DNA from: Candidatus Aminicenantota bacterium
GTDB lineage: Bacteria > Acidobacteriota > Aminicenantia > UBA2199
Direction of reading: 5' to 3'
DNA length: 15,277 nt
Assembly (NCBI GenBank): GCA_024644125.1
Contig: JAHELQ010000071.1
Location: forward strand, 1-15,277
Under the pieces are notes generated by a model that was not told the DNA's origin, made no database searches, and worked only from the letters and a program-made list of their open reading frames with translations. The first letter of the stretch is position 1. Each line of letters begins with the position of its first letter. A program made the position numbers and the translations under genes. Below, piece after piece: positions 1 to 6,944 of this stretch.

Positions 1-1819
1 CCTCTGTCCTGTCGTCTGCGGGTTCGTAGAAGGCCGGGATATTGCGCATATCCAGTGAAAGGTAGTGCTTACCGGGATCGATCGAAGAGACCCTGTACTC
101 TCCCTGGCTGTTGGTCCGAGCCGCCTTTCGCCGGTCCATCAAAACATCGATTCCCTCTAGCAGCTCTTCATCGGGATCGCGGACGCCATTCAGGTTTTCA
201 TCCACAAACACCTTTCCCACCACTTTGCTTTTCTTTTTCAAAAGACCGCCGAGAATACCGCCGCCGCGAGCGCCGCCCCAATTGACGGTTTTGTTGATAT
301 TGAGAAATATCTGATGATAGAAGCGGCCGTAGGTTACGTCGGAATCGAAGGATATCCGGGAATAAAGATATCTCAGGGCGACATCCATTTTTAAAGAGTG
401 GACGAAGTACACCAACCCGCCGCCGCCGCCGATATTGCTGGTGTCGTAACCAGTATTCTCCTGCCGGTTGAGAGAATATGTGAATTGGAGATCCAGAGAA
501 AGTTGGGAAGCCAGGCCGAGATTGGCGCCCACCTGGGCATTGGAATTCTTGTCGACAAAGCCACTGTCGATCTCCTTCCGGTAGTCGTAATAGCCATTGA
601 GATACAGATATGCTCTGGAAAAAAAACTTCTCCTCACCTGAAACGCGTAACGGCGGAACAGGTAATCCCGGGAAGGCTCGATGCGGTCTTCGTATTTGCC
701 GCCGTTGAAATAAACGCTCCAGTAGATTCGCCTGTACTGCTGAGCCAGTGAGAGGAGCACCATTCCGAAGGAGCTATCGCCAACATCCTGCTGGAGGCGG
801 TAGGAGTTTCTGGAACTCCGGTTATAGCTCACAGACAATTGCGGCAAATCGCGGATCGAGATATTGATCCCCGAACGGTAGGTGGTGTAATCGGTCACCG
901 GACGGTTCAACAATCTGGCGAGGTTTTCATTAAAGGTGTCGATACCGGCGAATACCGATAGAATCTCAAATGGACGGTAGCTCCCCATACATGTAAAACC
1001 TTCCCGGTTCCAGGCCAAACCGCCACCAATGTAGGGGAATCCGGGCGTGGCGCGGGTGTAGTAAAATTCGGCGGATGCTCTTTTGCCTTGCCAATACGGC
1101 CCAACCTTGACCAGATAATCACTCCGGTTGCCGTCATTGCCCAACGCCAACCTGGCGTCCGCCAACAGATGCAATCCCTCCGCCAACTGGTATGAGCTCT
1201 CCATACCGACGACATGATAATCACGGGATTCGAACGGCGCTTCGGCAGACCGGATATCCGACAACTTCATCCAACTGAGCCCCACTGACCAGCGGCGGTT
1301 CAACCGGAAGCTGGAAAATATGCCTAATACACTACTGTCGGTATCGCCGAACGTCCAACCGCCGTAAAGGCGACCGCCGAACAAATAAATATCCGAATTT
1401 CCGGTTCTCAAGGCGACGCGCCCTCCCTTTAATCCCAGATGGGTTGAGGAATTGAACGAACCATATCGGGCGAGGCCGGACAATGGGAATGAGGTGTACC
1501 CATAACTGGCCTCCAGCCTGGCATCGCCGAGCGGGACATCCTGAAGCTCAAGATAATACGACGAAATTTGCTTCAAATCGCGACTGAAATAATAGTTCAA
1601 GGATAGGGAAAAAAATCCTCCCCAACTAAATTGTTGCCCAAAATTCAGGAACACATTGTTAAAAGAGGATATAGACCTGGATTCACCGCTGCCGGTGATG
1701 ATAGATTGATATTGGTAGGACAGCGACAGATTGCCGTTCTCATGGGCGGTCAAATCATGAGAGCCTATAGCGAAGAGCAATGCGGCAACGGTAAAAAGAG
1801 TGCGCAGCCTGCGTGAAAT
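1..1819 (-). CDS. Outer-membrane beta-barrel protein, usher-like, with SdrD_B-like domain (partial, C-terminus outside window)
   Basis: An open frame of 606 codons runs off the left edge. The N-terminus is a signal peptide: basic SRRLR, a hydrophobic stretch, then a likely cut near residue 24. Residues about 25-525 alternate polar and hydrophobic/aromatic residues with many Tyr, Phe, Gly and Arg, as in a many-stranded outer-membrane barrel. From about residue 531 an SdrD_B or carboxypeptidase-regulatory-like beta domain begins with the calcium-loop-like motif VDENLNGVRDPDEE and continues past the edge. It lies directly downstream of a PapD-like chaperone and three small secreted proteins, so a role as the secretion pore or usher is inferred. 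Unlike classical ushers there is no separate N-terminal chaperone-binding domain before the barrel, and I could not identify a plug domain. The frame has no ATG, GTG or TTG before the middle of the signal peptide. I chose AUU at 1819, overlapping the chaperone stop as TAATT, behind GGAGG. A generic porin or anchor is the alternative. Confidence 0.72.
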   Translation of the reverse strand, partial: MSRRLRTLFTVAALLFAIGSHDLTAHENGNLSLSYQYQSIITGSGESRSISSFNNVFLNFGQQFSWGGFFSLSLNYYFSRDLKQISSYYLELQDVPLGDARLEASYGYTSFPLSGLARYGSFNSSTHLGLKGGRVALRTGNSDIYLFGGRLYGGWTFGDTDSSVLGIFSSFRLNRRWSVGLSWMKLSDIRSAEAPFESRDYHVVGMESSYQLAEGLHLLADARLALGNDGNRSDYLVKVGPYWQGKRASAEFYYTRATPGFPYIGGGLAWNREGFTCMGSYRPFEILSVFAGIDTFNENLARLLNRPVTDYTTYRSGINISIRDLPQLSVSYNRSSRNSYRLQQDVGDSSFGMVLLSLAQQYRRIYWSVYFNGGKYEDRIEPSRDYLFRRYAFQVRRSFFSRAYLYLNGYYDYRKEIDSGFVDKNSNAQVGANLGLASQLSLDLQFTYSLNRQENTGYDTSNIGGGGGLVYFVHSLKMDVALRYLYSRISFDSDVTYGRFYHQIFLNINKTVNWGGARGGGILGGLLKKKSKVVGKVFVDENLNGVRDPDEELLEGIDVLMDRRKAARTNSQGEYRVSSIDPGKHYLSLDMRNIPAFYEPADDRTE

Positions 1820-2976
1820 TATTCGGATACCTCCAATTTTTGAAATGTGGTAACCGGTTTGCTATCTAAATCACCGGCATCATCCGCATCGAAGAGAAGG
1901 ATCTCGGCGATATAGACTCCGGGATCGAGTTTTTTTTCGAAAGCGCATTCATAGCCGGCGCTTTCTTTTTTTACAGAGGCGTTCGTCTTTTTTAGGCACT
2001 GCTCCAATGGTTCTTTGAGAACCACCTCCGAATACAAATTCCTGATCCGGAATACACTCTGGGGATGTCGCAGCGCTTCCTCCATGCCGCCGGGCTGGAA
2101 GGAAAACCTCACAAAAGAGGGTTTCTTTTCGTCGGTTGCCGGTTCGTAAGACACCTGGAAGTTCAAAATCCTTCTTGCTCCGGCCAGGCGGACAGCCTTT
2201 TCCACCTCCCGCGCTTCGCTGCCAAAATCCAATTCAAGAGACGCGCGGTAAATTCCTTCAGGGAAATTGCCTTGCAAAGTTCCTTCATACAACCGTACAC
2301 TATCGCGCAAGATTGACGAATTTTTTTCGTTGATGTTAGGAATTGAAGTTTTTGTGCCTGCGGAGTCTTGCAACACCAATTTGCCTTTGGGACGGATATG
2401 AACGTTACCGGTATTGTGAACAATGGCTGCATACTCCAGAATCCGGTCGTCCCCGGTTTGGCGAATCAATACATTGATTATATCCGCGGAAGCATTGATC
2501 GTCGGCTTCATGGCGGCATATATAGTGCTCCCGATCCTGGCTGCCACCAATACTTGACGACCGGCGGGGCTCTTCACTTTCCTGGGAACGGTTTGGAAAA
2601 AGAGGATCCCCTGGGACTCTCCCACCTGGCCGGCAGGCATTTTCAACGAGAAACGGACCCATTTTTCCTCCCCCGGTTCCAGAGTGAAGGAGGTGGGATT
2701 GATGCGGACATAATCCTTGAGGGAATATTGGGCGGTCCCGGCGTCATAGAACCGGATCTTTCCGTTCTCGGACAGGCCGAAATCAGAGAGGTAAACAACG
2801 ATATCGGTAGTGACCTCAGTAACATTCACAACCCGGATGGAATCGGTAAATGTTTTTCCCGGTGGGATTTTTAACTCGAATATCGACGGCGATACGGAAA
2901 TAGATCCAAACAACACACTCCCCATTAAAAAAAAACCGGCGATCAAAAACAGGCGGCATCTCGTTTGCTTTATCAC
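1819..2976 (-). CDS. Periplasmic PapD-like (fimbrial-type) chaperone
   Basis: 385 aa. Residues 1-24 are a signal peptide (basic start, LFLIAGFFLMGSVLFG). Residues about 25-150 form a PapD-like immunoglobulin fold: an SVSPSIFEL opening strand, a PPGKTFTDSIRVVN segment, then VRINPTSFTLEPGEEKWVRF, the usual 'proline, loop, pressed-strand' pattern of fimbrial chaperones, and a later SQGILFFQTVP strand. Two further beta-rich segments (about 165-270 and 290-385) make it longer than typical 230-aa chaperones. The start is GTG with AGGAG 6 nt upstream. It sits 44 bp after the P3 subunit gene and overlaps the barrel gene, so it probably keeps subunits soluble in the periplasm before export. DUF916-type Ig proteins of Gram-positives share this look, but the adjacent barrel favours a chaperone. 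The chaperone class is fairly secure; the substrate is inferred from context. Confidence 0.75.
   Translation of the reverse strand: MIKQTRCRLFLIAGFFLMGSVLFGSISVSPSIFELKIPPGKTFTDSIRVVNVTEVTTDIVVYLSDFGLSENGKIRFYDAGTAQYSLKDYVRINPTSFTLEPGEEKWVRFSLKMPAGQVGESQGILFFQTVPRKVKSPAGRQVLVAARIGSTIYAAMKPTINASADIINVLIRQTGDDRILEYAAIVHNTGNVHIRPKGKLVLQDSAGTKTSIPNINEKNSSILRDSVRLYEGTLQGNFPEGIYRASLELDFGSEAREVEKAVRLAGARRILNFQVSYEPATDEKKPSFVRFSFQPGGMEEALRHPQSVFRIRNLYSEVVLKEPLEQCLKKTNASVKKESAGYECAFEKKLDPGVYIAEILLFDADDAGDLDSKPVTTFQKLEVSE
1830..1834 (-). promoter_or_regulatory. Shine-Dalgarno for a non-canonical start of the barrel gene
   Basis: GGAGG lies inside the last codons of the chaperone gene, about 10 nt before an AUU codon (7 nt before AUA). 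It decides the start of the barrel gene because the only in-frame codons between the upstream in-frame stop (TAG, 1862-1864) and the hydrophobic core are non-standard ones (AUA, AUU, CUG). The arrangement TAATT looks like the common TAATG stop-start overlap with the last base changed. Confidence 0.6.
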
Positions 2977-3020
2977 TCTTTTCTCCTAAACATAAACTCA
3001 CATTGATTGCCTAAGACAAA

Positions 3021-3593
3021 TCAATATTCGATTATAACATAAATGATTTGCCAGCTATAATTTCCAGGTAGATCATCCGGTTCGACCTTCAGGGCAAAAT
3101 CATAAAACAAATGATGGATACCGCTTCCCCCCTGTGTGATTGTTTGAGATACAGCGGTGAAGGGAGTGTACTCACGCTGTCGGTCCTCTTTATACAACAA
3201 CTGATCCACCCGCATCGACGGATCGCCATGCGCCTGGGCCGACACGCTGAGTTGCCAACTGCCCGGGCTCTCGATCTTGAGCGCGATAGTGGCGTTTTTG
3301 TGATTTAACGGGTTATTGCCGCCGGTATTGGGAGTGAATTCATAGAGAACCCCCTCGAATTTTTCATCGAATAGATGTTGCGAGCCGAGCCTCCGCGCCC
3401 TGACACCGGAGAAATCTCCTCCGGAAATGGAGCTGCCGAGATGATCCAATTGCCCGAAACGAATCAATTCCAACGGCCCGTATGTGTCGTCGGGATCAGG
3501 GCCATCGAGTGACAACATCAATGAGAATTGCTGGGGAAAGAGACTACCGCTACACAAACAGAAAAAAACCAGAACCGCGGTAAAGAGTTTCAT
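3021..3593 (-). CDS. Small secreted protein P3, putative fibre subunit related to P1 and P2
   Basis: 190 aa from ATG at 3593. An in-frame GTG at 3608 would add five residues but has no SD and would put MIDGR before a good signal peptide (MKLFTAVLVFFCLCSGS). The mature part is beta-rich and shares motifs in order with its two upstream neighbours: a LDGPDPDD stretch near residue 29, FGQLDHLGSSIS (46-57), the segment FEGVLYEFTPNTGG (79-92), a WQLSVSAQ strand (113-120), RVDQLLYK (128-135), and a C-terminal alternating strand NYSWQIIYVIIEY. The Cys found in P1 and P2 at the start of the middle segment is replaced here, and the two Cys lie in the signal peptide. The C-terminal hydrophobic/polar alternation is what a chaperone-bound, strand-donating subunit would have. 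I know no named family for it. It starts right at the P2 stop, so translation is probably coupled. Confidence 0.65.
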   Translation of the reverse strand: MKLFTAVLVFFCLCSGSLFPQQFSLMLSLDGPDPDDTYGPLELIRFGQLDHLGSSISGGDFSGVRARRLGSQHLFDEKFEGVLYEFTPNTGGNNPLNHKNATIALKIESPGSWQLSVSAQAHGDPSMRVDQLLYKEDRQREYTPFTAVSQTITQGGSGIHHLFYDFALKVEPDDLPGNYSWQIIYVIIEY

Positions 3594-3600
3594 GCGCCCA

Positions 3601-4278
3601 TCAATCACTCACAAACGATATGGTGATCATCCAGGTATTCGATCCGGGACCGTCTTCATGCTCAACCAGAAGCCCAATGTCGAAGTAGAAAAAATCCCAT
3701 GCCTTGTTTCCTGATTCGAGCATTTGTTCGGTTACGCTAAAATCGGTATACCCATGGAATCCATTGGCATTCTTATGGTCCGGCTTCCATTTCAATTGAT
3801 CCACAGTCACATTGGCGGACGAACTGACAAGGCTCGCGCCGGCCCAGAGTTGCCATCGATCGGATGCAGCCAGGAAGATGGTGAGAGCAGCGTCTGAATG
3901 TTGACGCTTGTTATTTTTGCCTGTGCTTTCAAATAGCGAATAAAACGCGCCGATACATTTAGGATCGTCCGGCGACGAAGCCGGCTTCCCGGATCGTTCC
4001 ACCGGTATCCCCATAACGCCGAGAACATCGGGCGATCCTGCCGAAGCCCTGGAAATGGGAGTCCCTATACTATCTACGTCCCCAAAACTAATCACTTCGT
4101 TCAATGAAAGAGCATTGTCCGGGTCGGTACCGTCAAGAAACAAAACGGAAATCCCCCGGACTTCTGCATCTACATTCACTGCGGCATTGGTTTGCCGGGA
4201 ATGGCCAGCATTTCCGACGACAGAAAACGGCACGAAGGCCGCAAGCACCGCCACAGCAAAATAATTACCGTTCAGCAA
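3601..4278 (-). CDS. Small secreted protein P2, putative fibre subunit related to P1 and P3
   Basis: 225 aa. Related to P1: LFLDGTDPDN (47-55), FGDVDSIGTPIS (65-76), CIGAFYSLFESTG (108-120), TVDQLKWK (158-165) and a C-terminal NTWMITISFVSD strand, all in the same order. It has one Cys, at 108. The start is uncertain. TTG at 4278 is the only standard start before the hydrophobic stretch, lies 7 nt after the P1 stop, has no SD, and gives a signal peptide without any Lys or Arg in front (MLNGNYFAVAVLAAFVPFSV). Initiation is therefore probably weak and coupled to P1 translation, or the true start is unusual. Role as a minor surface-fibre subunit is inferred from similarity and operon context. Confidence 0.6.
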   Translation of the reverse strand: MLNGNYFAVAVLAAFVPFSVVGNAGHSRQTNAAVNVDAEVRGISVLFLDGTDPDNALSLNEVISFGDVDSIGTPISRASAGSPDVLGVMGIPVERSGKPASSPDDPKCIGAFYSLFESTGKNNKRQHSDAALTIFLAASDRWQLWAGASLVSSSANVTVDQLKWKPDHKNANGFHGYTDFSVTEQMLESGNKAWDFFYFDIGLLVEHEDGPGSNTWMITISFVSD

Positions 4279-4285
4279 TTGAATA

Positions 4286-4969
4286 TCAGGTGGTAGTCAA
4301 TGTATAGGTAATCGTCCAGGTATACGTAGCTGGAGTATCTGTATATTCGACAACCAGGCCGAAATCGTGAAAAAGCAAAAACCGGGGAGCGCCGGCGCCG
4401 CCTGAAGTTACATTGGCGCTGACTGCGGAAAAATCATTGAACGCGGCAACCGCGTCTGCATCGTTTTTCCATTTCAACTGCCCGACCGCGACAGTGCCGT
4501 CGCCATTGACAGACGCCGTCACATCGAGAGAGTAGGTTGCCACATTCGAACCTCTTCCATAAATACCGAGGGCGGTATTGGCATGATCCGACTCATCATC
4601 GGCGCCGGTTGTGCTGAAGAATTGATACAGCGCTCCCACACAAGTGGCGTCCTCAAAGCCGTTGGGGGGAGTCCCCAACGCTGCGGTCACAGGCGAGCCG
4701 ACGATACCATTCGCAAGCGCGTCGCCATTGGCAATAGCTGTACCGACGGCATCCACATCGCCGAGGTTCATACTTTCTGCGGTAGTATAGGCAGACGTTG
4801 CCGTGGGAGATAGATTTCCGTTGGCATCGGTGCCGTCAAGGCGAAGAATCAAAACGCCCCTGATATTGGCATCCAAATTAATGGTGGCCGTTGTCTGGGC
4901 GAACGCCGCGGTTTCAGCCAGGAACAGAATCCCTAACGCGATAATTGAGAGAAGAACGATCTTCTTCAT
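4286..4969 (-). CDS. Small secreted protein P1, putative major fibre subunit
   Basis: 227 aa, first gene of the operon. ATG at 4969 was chosen because a perfect AAAGGAGG lies 7 nt upstream; a longer in-frame reading would add 12 residues and lose this SD. Residues 1-24 are a textbook signal peptide ending AFA, with cleavage before Q25. The mature protein is rich in Ala, Thr, Gly and Asp, has a single Cys (110, in CVGALYQFF), and begins with an alternating strand (TATINLDANIRGVLILRL) followed by DGTDANG. It ends with YTWTITYTLTTT, an alternating strand preceded by FGLVVEY. Shared motifs with P2 and P3 (GDVDAVGT, VGQLKWK, the C-terminal strand) show they are paralogues. Best start signal, first position and low-complexity surface composition suggest it is the abundant subunit. 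Function is inferred; I recognise no named family. Confidence 0.68.
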   Translation of the reverse strand: MKKIVLLSIIALGILFLAETAAFAQTTATINLDANIRGVLILRLDGTDANGNLSPTATSAYTTAESMNLGDVDAVGTAIANGDALANGIVGSPVTAALGTPPNGFEDATCVGALYQFFSTTGADDESDHANTALGIYGRGSNVATYSLDVTASVNGDGTVAVGQLKWKNDADAVAAFNDFSAVSANVTSGGAGAPRFLLFHDFGLVVEYTDTPATYTWTITYTLTTT

Positions 4970-5055
4970 ATCTGAGCCTCCTTTATTGCATTTTTCTATA
5001 TTCATTCAAAACATCAACTTCCTTATTTACAAGGTTTATAGTTGCAGTAAATATT

Positions 5056-5084
5056 AGCATATCAAATGCCAACATGAAAATCAA
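5056..5084 (-). promoter_or_regulatory. Promoter of the subunit/chaperone/barrel operon
   Basis: On the minus strand: -35 TTGATT (5079-5084), 17-bp spacer, -10 TATGCT (5056-5061) preceded by TG (extended -10). Transcription would start near 5049, giving an untranslated leader of about 80 nt before the P1 ATG. The same stretch also reads as a sigma54-like element: TTGGCAT (5066-5072) and ATGCT, with GG and GC exactly 10 nt apart. The sequence alone cannot decide which is used. Confidence 0.55.
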
Positions 5085-5119
5085 GTTATATATAAATTAT
5101 CGGTCCCGCACAGCCAAAA

Positions 5120-5160
5120 TTTGTGACAAACCGGGAACATTTTTGACAAATATTGTCACA
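5120..5160. promoter_or_regulatory. Cluster of TGACAA inverted repeats, putative regulator binding sites
   Basis: TTTGTGACAAA (5120-5130, near-palindrome with central G) and TGACAAATATTGTCA (5144-5158, 6-bp arms around ATA, perfect) lie 26 bp apart centre to centre. Outer parts TGTGACAA (5122-5129) and TTGTCACA (5153-5160) are also inverted copies of each other. The cluster is 70-110 bp upstream of the predicted start of transcription, a usual place for activator sites. No T-run follows, so it is not a terminator for the upstream membrane-protein gene. Confidence 0.5.
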
Positions 5161-5165
5161 TTCTA

Positions 5166-6020
5166 CTATTTGTCGTTCTTTAGTTCGGGAATTGTCAAGA
5201 TCGCACGGATCATATCGATAAGCAGGTAGTACAGGACAAAGAAAATATAACTGGCAAACGGCAGCAATCCTGAAAACAGGATATACATCGCGTTTTCGTT
5301 ACCCATTCCGAAAGCTTGCATTGCCGAATCACCGAAAAGTTTGATAAAGGAAATGAACAGCAGAACCGTACCGATCGCCACTCCCACGCCGAAAAATATA
5401 GGAATCAGCCGCATCAATCCCTTCCCGAAGAAAGTGATGATTCCGATGGCCTCTTGCCCGGCGGAAGTTCCTTCGGTCACGACGACGCTTACCACGGAAG
5501 GATTGAAGGAGATCAACGCCATGAATTCGAGAAACAGAAAAACTCCCAAACCATACAGGAATTCAGCGAAACTATCCACCCGGATGGCTGTGACAAGCGC
5601 CATAATCAATACGACGACGCCTCCGATCAAGGTCAGAAAGCCAAAACAATCCAGAAAAGCCCGGGAAGAGAGTGTGGTGGGATTGTTACGAATCAGTCCC
5701 ACTCCGGCGTCTGAAAATCTGTGCGCCGTATACTGCACAACAAATACGAGTATCACCCAGGCGATACCCATCAGGAACGCATAAAAGGAATTGAATTTTA
5801 TGGCGTACACCATAGTGAACAAGAAACCCAAACCTGCCGCGAAAAGCAACCCGAAGTGACCAATTTTGTATAACCAGGTCACTGCGAATTCAAGAAGTTC
5901 CACCGTCAATTTGGCACGGAAGAAAGATACGACCTTTTCCAGTAGATTGACCATCATGAGATGAGCGGGGCCGCCCTCTTTCTTTTTCGCTACCGGTTGT
6001 TCCCTCTTTTGTTCTGTCAT
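5166..6020 (-). CDS. Six-helix integral membrane protein of unknown function
   Basis: 284 aa from ATG at 6020, chosen because AGGAGG lies 4-5 nt upstream (an earlier ATG, 6 codons up, overlaps the SD). A charged cytoplasmic-looking start (MTEQKREQPVAKKKEGG) and an amphipathic segment (about 25-48) precede six hydrophobic segments: about 53-75, 79-98, 124-146, 150-172, 203-228 and 245-272. Helices 1-2 and 3-4 look like a duplicated hairpin: AIKFNSFYAFLMG matches AIRVDSFAEFLYG. The third pair is more diverged and has a longer loop. There is a conserved-looking loop with NPTTLSSR, then VTEGTSAGQEAIG between helices 4 and 5. No catalytic motif is visible and I do not recognise the family. It has its own promoter and is separated from the P1 gene by about 196 bp with its own control region, so it need not belong to the fibre operon. 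Confidence 0.75.
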   Translation of the reverse strand: MTEQKREQPVAKKKEGGPAHLMMVNLLEKVVSFFRAKLTVELLEFAVTWLYKIGHFGLLFAAGLGFLFTMVYAIKFNSFYAFLMGIAWVILVFVVQYTAHRFSDAGVGLIRNNPTTLSSRAFLDCFGFLTLIGGVVVLIMALVTAIRVDSFAEFLYGLGVFLFLEFMALISFNPSVVSVVVTEGTSAGQEAIGIITFFGKGLMRLIPIFFGVGVAIGTVLLFISFIKLFGDSAMQAFGMGNENAMYILFSGLLPFASYIFFVLYYLLIDMIRAILTIPELKNDK

Positions 6021-6071
6021 ATTACCTCCTCTAAACATTTTGTGGCAAAACGTTAAAATATATCACACCCC

Positions 6072-6100
6072 ATTTTATTCCTTTGCCTGGAAAAATGCAA
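6072..6100 (-). promoter_or_regulatory. Promoter of the six-helix membrane protein gene
   Basis: On the minus strand: -35 TTGCAT (6095-6100), 17-bp spacer, -10 TAAAAT (6072-6077). It lies between the thiD stop and the membrane-protein start, with a leader of about 45 nt. No clear terminator hairpin is seen after thiD, so some read-through is possible. Confidence 0.55.
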
Positions 6101-6138
6101 GTCTTTGATTACTCGCCAGAATCCCCCTGCTATTATTT

Positions 6139-6942
6139 TCAAGAGGCGTGATAAGGAAAGTGGTTCATCACCCTGAGGTCTGGGAATAATTGGACGGGAT
6201 GTTTCAAGGTGTCGATAATATATTCCTTGGCTTCCGCTATAGCCTGCCGGAGCGATTCGCCTCTGGCGATGAAAGCCGCGATGGCGGCGGCGAAAGTGCA
6301 ACCGGATCCATGATTGTTGACTCCCCCCACCAATTCCGCCTGAAAAATCTTCACGCCTCCGTCATCCGCCAATACATCAATGGCAAAATCCTCTAGATGC
6401 CCGCCTTTGACCACGACCGGAACGCCGATGGTTTTGTGCAAATCGCGGGCCGCGGCTTCAAGGTCGCCGGAGCTTTTGATAATATTTCCCCAGAGCATCT
6501 CGGCTTCAGGGATATTGGGGGTGATCAGAGTGGCTCCAGGGAAGAGTCTTTTTTTTAGAGTATCGATCGCTTCATCGCGAATCAACTTGCTGCCGGATGT
6601 GGCGGCGAAGACCGGATCGATGATCAACGGAATATCCTTGTAATCGTCCAAAACCGACGCAACCGTTTCGATTATTTCCGCCGAAAAGAGCATCCCTGTC
6701 TTGATCGCCTTGACAGGAAACCCCTCCAATACAGCGATGATTTGTTTGCGCACCACATCGGTATCGATTGGCTGTATAGCGGTCACACCCTCTAGATTTT
6801 GGGCCGTCACTGCGGTGACGGCGCTGGTTCCAAACACACCTAAAGCCGAAAACGTCTTCAAATCAGCCTGGATTCCAGCTCCTCCCCCGGAATCAGATCC
6901 AGCTACTGTCAAAGCGGCGGTATCGCCAACCATTCTCGGCAT
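6139..6942 (-). CDS. thiD: Hydroxymethylpyrimidine/phosphomethylpyrimidine kinase
   Basis: 267 aa, normal length for the family. ThiD phosphorylates hydroxymethylpyrimidine and then its monophosphate with ATP, in the cytoplasm, for thiamine synthesis or salvage. Visible family marks: the N-terminal substrate motif AGSDSGGGAGIQADLKTF (14-31), GMLFS (83-87), DPVFAATSG (109-117), TPNIPEAE (141-148), VVVKGGH (176-182) and the anion-hole/catalytic motif NNHGSGCTFAAA with Cys at 215. The ATG at 6942 is 2 nt after the rpsA stop codon; a second ATG three codons in is possible. No strong SD is visible, so translation is probably coupled to rpsA. No other thiamine gene is in the window, which suggests salvage or unlinked biosynthetic genes. 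Confidence 0.93.
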   Translation of the reverse strand: MPRMVGDTAALTVAGSDSGGGAGIQADLKTFSALGVFGTSAVTAVTAQNLEGVTAIQPIDTDVVRKQIIAVLEGFPVKAIKTGMLFSAEIIETVASVLDDYKDIPLIIDPVFAATSGSKLIRDEAIDTLKKRLFPGATLITPNIPEAEMLWGNIIKSSGDLEAAARDLHKTIGVPVVVKGGHLEDFAIDVLADDGGVKIFQAELVGGVNNHGSGCTFAAAIAAFIARGESLRQAIAEAKEYIIDTLKHPVQLFPDLRVMNHFPYHAS

Positions 6943-6944
6943 CT

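Noticed and set aside
398..751. Plus-strand frame of 117 codons
   Set aside because: It is a shadow of the barrel gene, which is open over the whole 1-1819 stretch on the other strand with a signal peptide and domain content.
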